Part shown: positions 8,917 through 18,123 of the stretch, in pieces
Layout of the letters: each line of letters begins with the position of its first letter
How positions within the stretch are numbered: the stretch's first letter is position 1
Assembly: GCF_037094465.1 (NCBI RefSeq)
Contig: NZ_CP146609.1
Coordinates: forward strand, 744,001 to 808,000
Reading direction: 5' to 3'
Source: Pseudodesulfovibrio sp. 5S69
Lineage (GTDB): Bacteria; Desulfobacterota; Desulfovibrionia; Desulfovibrionales; Desulfovibrionaceae
Length of the DNA: 64,000 nt
Made by a program: the position numbers and the translations under genes
Notes under the pieces: generated by a model
The model's database searches: none
Told to the model about the DNA's origin: nothing
The model's input: only the letters and a program-made list of their open reading frames with translations

Positions 8917-11328
8917 TTACTGCGTCAATCTTTGCGCCAGCTTGACGGCGGCGACGGCGTCGGTGGACCAGCCGTGGGCGCCGATGGCCTTGCAGAATTT
9001 TTCCGTGACCACGGCCCCGCCGATGATGACTTTCGCGCGAAGATTGCGCTCGGCCACAAGTTTGACGGTGTCTTCCATGCGCACCATGGTGGTGGTCATG
9101 AGCGCGGACAGGCCGATGAGCGCGGCGTCGTGTTCCTCGGCCGCGGCCACGATCTTGGCGGCGGGCACGTCCTTGCCCAGGTCCACGACCTCGAAGCCGT
9201 AGTTCTTGAGCATCAGGCAGACGATGTTCTTGCCGATGTCGTGGATGTCGCCCTCCACCGTGGCCATGACGACCACGGGCTTGGCCCCGGCCTCGCCGTC
9301 CTCCTCCAGCAGCGGCTTGAGGCGCTGGAAGGCGGTCTGCATGGTCTCGGCGGACTGGAGGAGCTGGGGCAGGAAGTATTCCTTGGTCTCGTACTTGTCG
9401 CCGACCACCAGGATGCCGGGGATGAGCAGGTCGTTGACCACGTCCATGGCGGACACACCCTTGTCCAGCTCGGCCTCGACCAGCCTGACCACGTTGTCCT
9501 TGTCGCCCTTGACCACGGCGGCCTGGACCGGCGGCATGGCAGCGGTCCCGGACGGGGCGGCCTGACTCTGCGTGGCCTGGACCCCGCCCCCTCCGGTCCA
9601 GCCGGAGAACCTGTCGATGTAGCGCGCGGCCTGGGGGTCGCGGCCGAGCAGGACCTCGGCGGCGTGCAGGGACTCCTGGATGCGCGCGGAGTTCGGGTTG
9701 GAGATGAACGAGCACAGGCCCGCGCCCATGGACAGGGAGAGGAAGGTCGAATTGAGCAGTTCGCGGGCAGGCAGGCCGAAGGAGATGTTGGACAGGCCGA
9801 TGGTCGTGGGCAGGCCCCATTCGTCGCGGCAGTGGCGCATGACCTCCATGGAGTGCCGGGCCGCCTCGGGCTTGGACGAGACGGTCAGGGCCAGGGCGTC
9901 GACCATGATCAGGCGGCGCGGGATGCCCAGCGCATCGGCCTGGGCCAGGAGGTCTTCGATGACTTTGATCCGTTCGGCCGCGGTCACCGGGAGCTTGTTG
10001 CCCACGATGGGCAGGAGGATGAACGGCGCGCCGAAGAGCTTGCACAGGGGGCCGAGCCGCTCCATCTTGCCCGGTTCGCCGGAGATGGAGTTGACCAGGG
10101 GGGAGCCGGGATAGGCCCACAGCCCGGCCTCCACGGCCGCGGGGTCGTTGGAGTCGATGGACAGGGGCGTGGTCACGCGGCCCAGCAGGGAGGTGATCAA
10201 CTCGGGCAGGAGCGCGACCTCGTCGACCAGGGGCGCGCCCACGTTGACGTCGAGCACCGGCGCGCCCAGCTCGGCCTGTTCGGCGGCGAAGCGGTGCGCC
10301 TCGGTAAAGACGGACTCCTGGAGTTCGGCGGTGAGCTGCTTCTTGCCCGTGGGGTTGATGCGCTCGCCGATGATCACGCCGGGGTGGTCGAAGCCGACCG
10401 GCACGGAGACCGAGCGCGAGGTCAGGACCAACTGGGCGTTGTCGGTCTTGTGCGGGCGCTGCCAGGCCGCGTCGCCGACCTTGTTGCGCAGGGCGCGGAT
10501 GTGGTCGGGCGTGGTCCCGCAGCAGCCGCCGATGAACTTGGCGCCCAGGTCGACGAACTGCGCGGCCTGTTCGGCAAAGGGCTCGGCCTGGAGCCGGAAG
10601 GCGGTGTTGCCGTCCGCGTCCAGCTCGGGCAGGCCTGCGTTGGCCTCGGCAAACGTCGGGGTCTGAAGGCGCGGGGCCCAGGCGCGCAGGGTGTCGCGCA
10701 TCTGCTCGGGCCCGGCCGAGCAGTTGGTCCCGATGAGCTCCACGCCCATGTTCTGCATGGTGTCCACGAAGGTCTGCGGCGAGGTGCCGGTCAGGGAGGC
10801 CTCGCCCTCGAAGGTCATGGAGACGGCCACGGGCAGGTCGCAGACCATGCGCGCGGCGATGACCACGGCCTTGGCCTCGGCCAGGTCGAAATGGGTCTCG
10901 CCGAGGATCAGGTCCGCGCCCCCGGCCACGCAGCCCTCGATCTGCTCCTTGAAGATGTCGACCAGCTCGCGGAAGGTCATCTCGCCGAGCGGCTTGACGA
11001 AGTGCCCGGTGGGGCCGATGGACGCGGCCACGAAGGCGTTGTCCCCGGCCACCTCGCGGGCGATGGCGGTCATGGCCCGGTTGAGCTCGAAGGGATCGGC
11101 GTTCAGGCCGAGTTTGGGCCGGGACCCGCCGAAGGTGTTGGTGGTCAGGATGTTCGCCCCGGCCTCCAGGTAGTCGCGGTGCACGGCGCGGATGACGTCC
11201 GGCTCCTTGAGCCCCCACAGCTCCGGGGAAAGCCCGGCGGGCAGGCCCCGGCTCTGCAACAGGGTGCCGTAGCCGCCGTCGAAATAATAGATCCTGTCGT
11301 CGTCGAGTATTGACCTGAAATCGGGCAC
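8917..11328 (-). CDS. metH: Cobalamin-dependent methionine synthase, lacking the activation domain
   Basis: An 803-residue protein that transfers a methyl group from methyl-tetrahydrofolate to homocysteine through cobalamin. In order: homocysteine-binding barrel (about 1-300) with zinc ligands in GTNCSAGP and IGGCCGTTPDHI; methyltetrahydrofolate barrel (about 320-590) with VIIGERINPTGKK and LDVNVGAP; cobalamin cap and binding domains (about 640-803) with DIHDIGKNI, whose His is the lower Co ligand. It ends there, so the S-adenosylmethionine reactivation domain of the 1200-residue enterobacterial enzyme is absent and a separate reactivator is expected. The start is GTG at 11328 with GGAGG six bases upstream. 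A palindromic operator lies about 85 bp upstream. Confidence 0.93.
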   Translation of the reverse strand: MPDFRSILDDDRIYYFDGGYGTLLQSRGLPAGLSPELWGLKEPDVIRAVHRDYLEAGANILTTNTFGGSRPKLGLNADPFELNRAMTAIAREVAGDNAFVAASIGPTGHFVKPLGEMTFRELVDIFKEQIEGCVAGGADLILGETHFDLAEAKAVVIAARMVCDLPVAVSMTFEGEASLTGTSPQTFVDTMQNMGVELIGTNCSAGPEQMRDTLRAWAPRLQTPTFAEANAGLPELDADGNTAFRLQAEPFAEQAAQFVDLGAKFIGGCCGTTPDHIRALRNKVGDAAWQRPHKTDNAQLVLTSRSVSVPVGFDHPGVIIGERINPTGKKQLTAELQESVFTEAHRFAAEQAELGAPVLDVNVGAPLVDEVALLPELITSLLGRVTTPLSIDSNDPAAVEAGLWAYPGSPLVNSISGEPGKMERLGPLCKLFGAPFILLPIVGNKLPVTAAERIKVIEDLLAQADALGIPRRLIMVDALALTVSSKPEAARHSMEVMRHCRDEWGLPTTIGLSNISFGLPARELLNSTFLSLSMGAGLCSFISNPNSARIQESLHAAEVLLGRDPQAARYIDRFSGWTGGGGVQATQSQAAPSGTAAMPPVQAAVVKGDKDNVVRLVEAELDKGVSAMDVVNDLLIPGILVVGDKYETKEYFLPQLLQSAETMQTAFQRLKPLLEEDGEAGAKPVVVMATVEGDIHDIGKNIVCLMLKNYGFEVVDLGKDVPAAKIVAAAEEHDAALIGLSALMTTTMVRMEDTVKLVAERNLRAKVIIGGAVVTEKFCKAIGAHGWSTDAVAAVKLAQRLTQ

Positions 11329-11411
11329 TGGTATCCTCCGTCTGGTCGGGCGCGCGGCCGGCCGGAACCCCGCCGGTCGATCCGGCAGTGCGTCCGGGCC
11401 GATGTATTCTT

Positions 11412-11431
11412 ATATCAAGATATCTCGATAT
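11412..11431. promoter_or_regulatory. Near-palindromic operator upstream of metH
   Basis: ATATCAAGATATCTCGATAT consists of two overlapping ATATC-N2-GATAT palindromes and is a near-perfect palindrome overall. ArsR-family SahR regulators control methionine-cycle genes in Desulfovibrio, so SahR is a candidate binder. The assignment rests on position and symmetry only. Confidence 0.5.
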
Positions 11432-11625
11432 AGCTTCGGCGCACCCGGAAATCAAGCTTTTTTTCGTTTGGGGCCGGTCCCTCCGAACGCGGTGGACGCA
11501 TGGTTTTGCACAAGTTGCCCTTACCTGAAAAACATTGATAAGGTCGGACAAAATCTATAGTGTGTTTTTCTTGCTCTTATATTTGTATTGAACCGGGCGC
11601 CCTTGCGCCGCATCCATACGTAACA

Positions 11626-12708
11626 ATGACATCTGAAAAAACGACCGCGGTGGTCGAACCGGAAATCGTCGAGGACGATCTCGAGGAGACCGACTTCAAC
11701 GAAGACGACTTCAATGAAGACGACTTTGACGAGGATGAACTCGACGACGACGTTGCCGCCGATATATCCCCCAATGCCCCGGCCAAGGCCGAAGGGCTGG
11801 AGAGCAAGCTCCCGGCGCTGAATCTCGCCCCGTCCTCCAAGGCGGTGCGGATTCGCGATCCGTTGCAGTTGTATCTCAAGGAGATCGCCCGGTTCCCCAT
11901 GCTGGAGCCGGAAGAGGAATACGCCCTGGCCAAACGGGTCCAGGAGGACAACGACCAGGACGCGGCCTTCAAGCTGGTGTCCTCGCACCTGCGCCTGGTG
12001 GTCAAGATCGCCATGGACTTCCAGCGCCGCTGGATGCAGAACGGCCTGGACCTCATTCAGGAGGGCAACGTCGGCCTGCTCAAGGCCGTGACCAAGTTCG
12101 ACCCGGAGAAGGGGATCAAGTTCTCCTACTATGCGGCCTTCTGGATCAAGGCGTACATCCTGAAGTACATCATGGACAACTGGCGCATGGTCAAGATCGG
12201 GACCACCCAGACCCAGCGCAAGCTGTTCTACAACCTGAACAAGGAGCGCCAGCGCCTCCAGACCCTGGGGTTCGACCCCTCGACGGAAGCGCTGAGCGAG
12301 CGGCTCGGCGTGTCCGAGGCCGAGATCGACGAAATGGACCAGCGCCTGTCCAAGAACGACATGTCGCTGAATACCCCGCTGGGCGAGGATTCCGACGCCA
12401 CCAAGATGGATTTCCTGCCGTCGCTCTCTCCGGGCGTGGAGGAGTCCATCGCCAACGACCAGATCGTCGACCTGCTCCTGGACAACATCAGGGAGATTCG
12501 CTCCTCCCTGAACGAAAAGGAAGTGGCCATCCTCGACCGCAGGCTGCTCTCCGAGGACCCCGTGACCCTGCGGGAAATCGGCGAGGAGTTCGGCGTCACC
12601 AGGGAGCGGGTGCGCCAGATCGAGGCCCGGCTGATGGCCAAGATCCGCGAGCACCTGACGGACAAGGTCAAGGATTTTTCCAGAGACTGGGTGCTGGAAC
12701 ACGACTAA
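11626..12708 (+). CDS. rpoH: RNA polymerase sigma factor, sigma-32 (RpoH) type
   Basis: A 360-residue sigma70-family factor. Region 2 has LVSSHLRLVVKIAMDFQRRWMQNGLDLIQEGNVGLLKAV and FSYYAAFWIKAYIL. The RpoH box QRKLFYNLNKERQRL follows and points to a heat-shock type factor. Region 4 ends in REIGEEFGVTRERVRQIE. The start is taken as the ATG at 11626 (MTSEKTTAVV), not the frame from 11560. An unusual 60-75 residue acidic N-terminal extension contains near-repeats FNEDDFNEDDFDEDELDDD. A possible promoter (TTGATA, then TATAGT with only 15 bp between them) lies at 11535-11561. The gene stands alone, 29 bp before the TPR lipoprotein gene. Confidence 0.88.
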   Translation: MTSEKTTAVVEPEIVEDDLEETDFNEDDFNEDDFDEDELDDDVAADISPNAPAKAEGLESKLPALNLAPSSKAVRIRDPLQLYLKEIARFPMLEPEEEYALAKRVQEDNDQDAAFKLVSSHLRLVVKIAMDFQRRWMQNGLDLIQEGNVGLLKAVTKFDPEKGIKFSYYAAFWIKAYILKYIMDNWRMVKIGTTQTQRKLFYNLNKERQRLQTLGFDPSTEALSERLGVSEAEIDEMDQRLSKNDMSLNTPLGEDSDATKMDFLPSLSPGVEESIANDQIVDLLLDNIREIRSSLNEKEVAILDRRLLSEDPVTLREIGEEFGVTRERVRQIEARLMAKIREHLTDKVKDFSRDWVLEHD

Positions 12709-12737
12709 TCGGCGGCGACGCCAATCGGGACGGACGG

Positions 12738-14492
12738 ATGAAACGATTCTCTAGGCCTGACTCACATACCGCACTGGCTGCCCTGGCGCTCTTCGCGCTC
12801 CTGGCCGTGGCCGGTTGCGCCGCAAGGACGGGCGCGACCCGGTCCCTGCCCGCGCCGCCCATGACCGACACGGCCCGGCTCGACTACGACTACCTGGTCT
12901 ACCAGGACCTCCTGCACCAGTTGCAGAAGCACGCCCAGGAGGGCGAGCGGTCCACCCTGACCAAGCAGGAAGTGGGCGACATCCACGCCCGTGCCGTGGC
13001 CGCGCTGGACCGCGTCCTGGCCGCAGCCCCCACGCCCGAGCTGTACGTGGAGAAGGCGGGCATGTTCTGGAACCACCCCGAGGGCACCAGCCGGTCCCGC
13101 GCGGCCCTCAAGGAGGGGCTCGACAAATTTCCGGACAACCGGCTGCTGACCGTGTACCTGGCCAACTCCTACGTGGCCGACAACCGCCCGGACGACGCCA
13201 TCGCCATCATGGACGGCTTCCTGCGGCGGCATCCGGCCGACATGGAGGCCCGCGAGCGGCTGGGCCAGATGCTCATGGACGCGGGCCAGGACGCCAAGGC
13301 CCTGGATGTGCTTAAGAAGATCCCCGAGAAGCAGCGCTCGGCCGACGCCCTGTACGCCATGGGCCGGGTCCAGGGGAACCTGGGCATGCGCAAGGCGGCC
13401 ATCGGCAACCTGAAGAAGGCCGTGGCCATGGACCCGGAGTTCACCGAGGCCATGGTCGAGCTGGCCTACCAGTACGAGCTGGCCAAGGACTACGTGGCCG
13501 CCGAGCAGATCTACGGCTCCATCCTGGAGCAGAGCGACTCCTTCCCCGAGGCGCGGCTGCGGCTGATCAACCTGAACCTCAAGCTGAACGACCCGTCCAA
13601 GGCCCTGGAGCTGGCCCTGGACGGCCCGCCCACCAAGTCCTTCATCCTGGACGCGGTGCTCTTGTTCATCAACGACGGGTTCTTCGCCCAGGGGTCCACG
13701 GTCCTGGACCGGCTGACCACCGGCGGAACCGTGCCCGCCGAATACTATTTCTACAAGGCGGTCATCGCCGACGAGGGCGAGAACGACCCGGCCAAGGCCC
13801 TGACCTATCTCGACGAGGTCAAGGCGGCAGACCGGCTCTACCCCCACGCCCTGCGCTTCAAGGCGCAACTGCTGGCGGCCCAGGGCAAGGAGGACGAGGC
13901 CCTGGCCCTCGCCGCCCAGGGCAAGGGGCTCTACCCGGACGCCTCCATCTTCTACATCCTTGAAGCCGGGCTGAAGAAACAGCAGGGCGACCTCAAGGGG
14001 GCCGAAGCCTCCCTCAAGGAGGGGCTTGAGCACCTCAAGAACGATCCCGAGCTGACCTACGAACTGGCCATGATCTACGAGGTCACGGGCCGCCGTCCGC
14101 AGGGGCTGGCCCTGATGGAGAGCGTAATCCGCGCCCACCCCGACCACGCCAACGCGCTGAACTACGTGGGCTACACCCTGGCCGAGGAGGGCCGCGAGCT
14201 CGACCGCGCCCTGGTCCTGGTGACCAAGGCCTCCAAGCTCGACCCGGAAAACGGCTACATCCTCGACTCCGTGGCCTGGGTCCATTTCAAGAAGAAGGAA
14301 TTGGAAAAGGCCTGGGAATACATCGGCTACGCCGTGGACGTGGTCGACAAGGACCCGACCATCTGGGAGCACTACGGCGACATCGCCGCGGCCATGGGCA
14401 AGACCAGGGAAGCGCGCAAGGGCTACAACTACGCGCTCAAGTACCACTCGCCCGAGGCCAAGGCCGTCAGGGAGAAGCTGAAGAAATTATGA
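12738..14492 (+). CDS. TPR-repeat lipoprotein
   Basis: A 584-residue protein with a lipoprotein signal (lipobox VAGCAARTG at about residue 30) followed by tandem tetratricopeptide repeats across nearly the whole length, for example ALYAMGRVQGNLGMRKAAIGNLKKAVAMDPEF and LNYVGYTLAEEGRELDRALVLVTKASKLDPENGYILDSVAWVHFKKKE. TPR lipoproteins of this kind scaffold envelope complexes. It overlaps the next lipoprotein gene by ATGA, so the two are coupled. Partner and role are unknown. Confidence 0.85.
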   Translation: MKRFSRPDSHTALAALALFALLAVAGCAARTGATRSLPAPPMTDTARLDYDYLVYQDLLHQLQKHAQEGERSTLTKQEVGDIHARAVAALDRVLAAAPTPELYVEKAGMFWNHPEGTSRSRAALKEGLDKFPDNRLLTVYLANSYVADNRPDDAIAIMDGFLRRHPADMEARERLGQMLMDAGQDAKALDVLKKIPEKQRSADALYAMGRVQGNLGMRKAAIGNLKKAVAMDPEFTEAMVELAYQYELAKDYVAAEQIYGSILEQSDSFPEARLRLINLNLKLNDPSKALELALDGPPTKSFILDAVLLFINDGFFAQGSTVLDRLTTGGTVPAEYYFYKAVIADEGENDPAKALTYLDEVKAADRLYPHALRFKAQLLAAQGKEDEALALAAQGKGLYPDASIFYILEAGLKKQQGDLKGAEASLKEGLEHLKNDPELTYELAMIYEVTGRRPQGLALMESVIRAHPDHANALNYVGYTLAEEGRELDRALVLVTKASKLDPENGYILDSVAWVHFKKKELEKAWEYIGYAVDVVDKDPTIWEHYGDIAAAMGKTREARKGYNYALKYHSPEAKAVREKLKKL

Positions 14493-15364
14493 GCCGCCTC
14501 GGATCGACGCTCGTTCCGGCGGCGACCCTGGCCGTCCTGATGCTGGCGGCCCTCTCGGGCTGCGCCACCAGGATACCGCCCGGCCTCGCCCTGGACACCC
14601 CCAAGGCGGCCTGGTCCGCCTTCCGCCAGCACTACTGCGTCCGGCCCGAGGGCAAGGCGCTGCGAGTCCGGGCCAGCCTGTACTATTCCCGGACCCGGCC
14701 GACCAGGCGGACCAACCGGACCCTGATCTCCCTGTGGGGCGACTTCGACGGGCCCATGCGGCTCGACGTGTCCGCCTCCATCGGCACGCTCCTGGCCCAC
14801 ATCCGCGAGGACCGGTCCGGGCTGCTGGTCTTCTACCCCGAGGATCGGAAGGCCTATGCGCACAAGAACTCCGTACTCGGGGCCACGCGCCTGGGCATGC
14901 CCTTTCCCTTTTCCCTGGCCGAGCTGGGGCACGCCCTGATGGGCGACTTTGCCGCGCTGGCCCCCCGGCGCTACGCCACGGCCGAAGCCGAGGGCGAGAA
15001 CTACGCCTATACCTTCTCCGGCGGGCTGACCCGGCGCATCGTCCTCGACCGTCTGGGCCGCCCGGTCCGGCTGGAGGGGCTGACCACGGACGCGCAGGAC
15101 GCCCGGCAGTGGGTCTTCACCATCGACCGCTACGAGGACGTCCCCGCCGGACAGGTCCCCCTGCCCGATAAGCTGACCCTGTCCATGGACAACGGGGAGC
15201 GCGGCGTCTTGCACATAAAGTCACGGGAGCTTATGCTGGCCTCCTGGCCCGCCCGGTCCCTGGCCCTGGAATTGCCCGAGGATATCGTCCCCATCCGGCT
15301 GGACAACGGGTACACGGATGAAACAACCGGGGATATCCCCGTCGCACACGAGGACAAGCAATGA
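14489..15364 (+). CDS. LolB-like / DUF4292-type lipoprotein
   Basis: A 291-residue protein with a lipoprotein signal (LMLAALSGCATRIPPG). The central part is rich in beta strands, with LYYSRTRPTRRTNRTLISLWGDFDGPMRLDVSASIGTLLAHIRED reminiscent of LolB-type lipoprotein-insertion folds. It starts inside the stop of the TPR lipoprotein gene (ATGA) and ends overlapping the next small gene (ATGA), so all three form one unit. A role in outer-membrane lipoprotein delivery is inference from the weak fold resemblance. Confidence 0.6.
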   Translation: MSRLGSTLVPAATLAVLMLAALSGCATRIPPGLALDTPKAAWSAFRQHYCVRPEGKALRVRASLYYSRTRPTRRTNRTLISLWGDFDGPMRLDVSASIGTLLAHIREDRSGLLVFYPEDRKAYAHKNSVLGATRLGMPFPFSLAELGHALMGDFAALAPRRYATAEAEGENYAYTFSGGLTRRIVLDRLGRPVRLEGLTTDAQDARQWVFTIDRYEDVPAGQVPLPDKLTLSMDNGERGVLHIKSRELMLASWPARSLALELPEDIVPIRLDNGYTDETTGDIPVAHEDKQ

Positions 15365-15690
15365 ACGAACAGCCGCGGGAAACCGTGATGGAAATTTTTT
15401 TGCTCGGCCTGAAGACGTGGCTGGCCGAGATGAAGTGGCTGGTCCGCTCCCTGTCCGGGAGGTTCGAGGTCGGCAGGCTTGAAAAAGAACTGGAACGGGA
15501 ATATGGCATCCTCGGGCGTATCGCGGAGGCGCCCCGGGGCAAGAAGGCGGAGAAGGAACTCTGCCTCAGGCAGATCGACTTCCTGAAGGAGGAGATCGCC
15601 GCCCTGAAGGAAGAATTGGCCAATGACCGCGAAGAGCGCATGAAGCACGTCCGCCGCGAGGACGGCGGCGCACAAGGGGAGGAACAGTGA
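15361..15690 (+). CDS. Small coiled-coil protein of unknown function
   Basis: A 109-residue, charged, mostly helical protein (ELEREYGILGRIAEAPRGKKAEKELCLRQIDFLKEEIAALKEELANDREER) with a coiled coil over the second half and no signal peptide. It overlaps both the upstream lipoprotein gene (ATGA) and rpiB (GTGA), so it is translated in the same operon. I recognise no family. Confidence 0.7.
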   Translation: MNEQPRETVMEIFLLGLKTWLAEMKWLVRSLSGRFEVGRLEKELEREYGILGRIAEAPRGKKAEKELCLRQIDFLKEEIAALKEELANDREERMKHVRREDGGAQGEEQ

Positions 15691-16127
15691 ACAAGACCAT
15701 CGTCATCGGCTCCGATCACGGGGGCTACCATCTCAAGAAAGCGTGCATCAAGGCTCTGACGGACTGGGGCTACATCGTGGAGGACGAGGGGCCGGACTGC
15801 CTGGACTCCTGCGACTACCCCGTCTATGCGGCCAAGGTCTGCAACAAGCTCAAGGCGGACGGGACCAAACTCGGCGTGCTCATCTGCGGCACGGGGCAGG
15901 GCATGACCATGACCGCCAACCGCATGGGCATCCGGGCCGCCCTGTGCACCAACGAATTTCACGCCCGCATGGCCCGTGCGCACAACGACGCCAAATGCCT
16001 GTGCATGGGCGAGCGCGTCACCGGGCAGGGGCTGGCCTTGAGCGTCCTCAAGGTCTTCCTGGAATCGACCTTCGAGGGCGAGCGGCACCAGCGGCGCATC
16101 GACCTTATCGACACCGTCTCCCAATAA
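15687..16127 (+). CDS. rpiB: Ribose-5-phosphate isomerase B
   Basis: A 146-residue enzyme interconverting ribose 5-phosphate and ribulose 5-phosphate. Motifs are IGSDHGGYHLKK at the N-terminus, GVLICGTGQGMTMTANR with the active-site Cys, and the HNDAKCLCMGERVTG loop. It starts with GTG at 15687 overlapping the previous stop. It is followed 25 bp later by transketolase, so the pentose-phosphate genes form a set. Confidence 0.92.
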   Translation: MNKTIVIGSDHGGYHLKKACIKALTDWGYIVEDEGPDCLDSCDYPVYAAKVCNKLKADGTKLGVLICGTGQGMTMTANRMGIRAALCTNEFHARMARAHNDAKCLCMGERVTGQGLALSVLKVFLESTFEGERHQRRIDLIDTVSQ

Positions 16128-16152
16128 CCTCACTAACCAAGGGTATCGACCA

Positions 16153-18114
16153 ATGACACAGACGGACAAGACCATCGCCGTGGTCAAGGGACTGATCATG
16201 GACGGCGTGGCCAAGGCCAACTCCGGCCATCCGGGCGGGGCCATGTCCTCCGCCGACTACGCCACCATCCTCTTTTCCGAGTTCCTGAACTTCAATCCCG
16301 ACGACTCCAGGTGGTTCAACCGCGACCGCTTCATCCTCTCGGCCGGGCACGAGTCCATGCTGCTCTACAGCCTGTTGCACCTGAACGGCTTCATTTCCAT
16401 CGAGGACATCAAGAATTTCCGCCAGTTCGGCTCCCTGACGCCGGGCCATCCCGAGGTCCATCTGACCCCCGGCGTGGAAGCCACCACCGGCCCGCTGGGC
16501 CAGGGCCTGGCCATGTCCGTGGGCTTTGCCACGGCCGAGGCGTACCTGCGCGAGAAGCTCGGCGCGGACGTCATGGACCACTACACCTACGTACTCTCGT
16601 CCGACGGCGACCTGCAGGAGCCCGTGGCCATGGGCGCGGCCGCCCTGGCCGGCCTGTGGAACCTGGGCAAGCTGATCGTCTACTACGATTCCAACAAGAT
16701 CCAACTGGCCGGACCGACCTGCAAGGCGGACTGCACCGACCACCGCAAGGTTTTCGAGGGGCTGTGTTGGCAGGTCCTGGAGGTGGACGGCCACAATCAC
16801 GACGAGATCCGCAAGGCCATCCGCGACGGGCAGCTCGAAACCGGCAAGCCCACCCTGATCATCGGCCACACCACCATGGCCAAGGGCTGCGCCACCATGG
16901 AAGGCAGCCACAAGACCCACGGCGAGCCGCTCAAGGCCGACGAGATCAAAGCCACCAAGAAGAAGCTCGGCCTGCCCGAGGAGGAATTCTACGTGCCCGG
17001 GGACGTGGTCGACGCGTACCGCTCCCGCTTCGACGGGCTGCGCAAGAACGCCGCCGACTGGCAGGCCATGGTCGACGGCAAGCTGGCCGACGCCGGTTTC
17101 GCCGAGATGTGGGGCCACGTGACCAAGCCCCGGCCCGAGCTGTCCATCGACTGGCCCGAGTTCACCCCCGGCGAGTCCATGGCCACCCGCAAGGCCTGGG
17201 GCACCTGCCTGGACGCGGTCATGGAATCCCTGCCCACCCTGGTGGGCGGCTCCGCCGACCTGGACCCGTCCAACCAGACCGCCAATTTCCGCAACACCTA
17301 CGGCGACTTCGCCGTGGACGGCTTCGGCGCGCGCAACCTGGCCTTCGGGGTGCGCGAGTTCAACATGGCCGCGATCATGAACGGCATCCAACTGCACGGC
17401 GGCCTGCTCCCGTTCGGGGCCACCTTCCTGACCTTCTCGGACTACTGCCGCAACGCCATCCGCATGTCCGCCCTGCAGGAGCTGCCGGTCCTGTATGTCT
17501 TCACCCACGATTCCTTCTGGGTGGGCGAGGACGGTCCCACGCACCAGCCCATCGAGCACGTCAGCTCCCTGCGGCTCATCCCGGACCTCATCGACCTGCG
17601 CCCGGCCGACGCCAACGAGACCAAGGCCTGCCTGGACATCGCGCTGAAGCAGGAGAAGATGCCCTCCACGCTGTTCCTGACCCGCCAGGGGCTGCCCATC
17701 CTGGATCCGGCCGAATACCCGGCCGTCACGGACGGCCCGCGCAAGGGCGGCTACGTGCTCAAGGACTGCGAAGGCACTCCGGACCTGATCCTCATCGCCT
17801 CGGGCTCCGAAGTCTCGCTGTGCCTGGAAACGGCCAAGCTGTTCAAACGCAAGGTTCGTGTGGTATCCATGCCTTCGGCCAAACTGTTTGACGATCAGCC
17901 CGAATCGTATAAAAATGACGTATTGCCGCCCGAAGTGACCGCGCGGGCCGCGGCCGAAGCCGGCCGGACCACCCTGTGGCACAAATATGTCGGCCTGAAC
18001 GGCGTTGTTCTCGGCGTCGACCATTTCGGCGCCAGCGCCCCGGGCAAGATCCTGTCCGACAAGTACGGGTTCACCCCGGAGAACTTCGCCCGGATGATCC
18101 GGGAGAAATACTAG
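16153..18114 (+). CDS. tkt: Transketolase
   Basis: A 653-residue thiamine-diphosphate enzyme moving two-carbon units between sugar phosphates. Visible are the N-terminal ANSGHPGGAMSSADY, the TTGPLGQGLAMSVG loop, the ThDP motif SDGDLQEPVAMGAAALAG...YYDSNKI, and the pyrimidine-domain motif DSFWVGEDGPTHQPIEH. Length is as expected. It lies between rpiB and glpX on the same strand with short gaps. Confidence 0.95.
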   Translation: MTQTDKTIAVVKGLIMDGVAKANSGHPGGAMSSADYATILFSEFLNFNPDDSRWFNRDRFILSAGHESMLLYSLLHLNGFISIEDIKNFRQFGSLTPGHPEVHLTPGVEATTGPLGQGLAMSVGFATAEAYLREKLGADVMDHYTYVLSSDGDLQEPVAMGAAALAGLWNLGKLIVYYDSNKIQLAGPTCKADCTDHRKVFEGLCWQVLEVDGHNHDEIRKAIRDGQLETGKPTLIIGHTTMAKGCATMEGSHKTHGEPLKADEIKATKKKLGLPEEEFYVPGDVVDAYRSRFDGLRKNAADWQAMVDGKLADAGFAEMWGHVTKPRPELSIDWPEFTPGESMATRKAWGTCLDAVMESLPTLVGGSADLDPSNQTANFRNTYGDFAVDGFGARNLAFGVREFNMAAIMNGIQLHGGLLPFGATFLTFSDYCRNAIRMSALQELPVLYVFTHDSFWVGEDGPTHQPIEHVSSLRLIPDLIDLRPADANETKACLDIALKQEKMPSTLFLTRQGLPILDPAEYPAVTDGPRKGGYVLKDCEGTPDLILIASGSEVSLCLETAKLFKRKVRVVSMPSAKLFDDQPESYKNDVLPPEVTARAAAEAGRTTLWHKYVGLNGVVLGVDHFGASAPGKILSDKYGFTPENFARMIREKY

Positions 18115-18123
18115 GAGACGCAC

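Noticed and set aside
8611..11313. A 900-residue plus-strand frame opposite metH
   Set aside because: Low-complexity, antisense to metH, with no recognisable domain.
11329..11625. Cobalamin or SAM riboswitch before metH
   Set aside because: No conserved cobalamin or SAM riboswitch core is visible in the leader; only the palindromic operator stands out.
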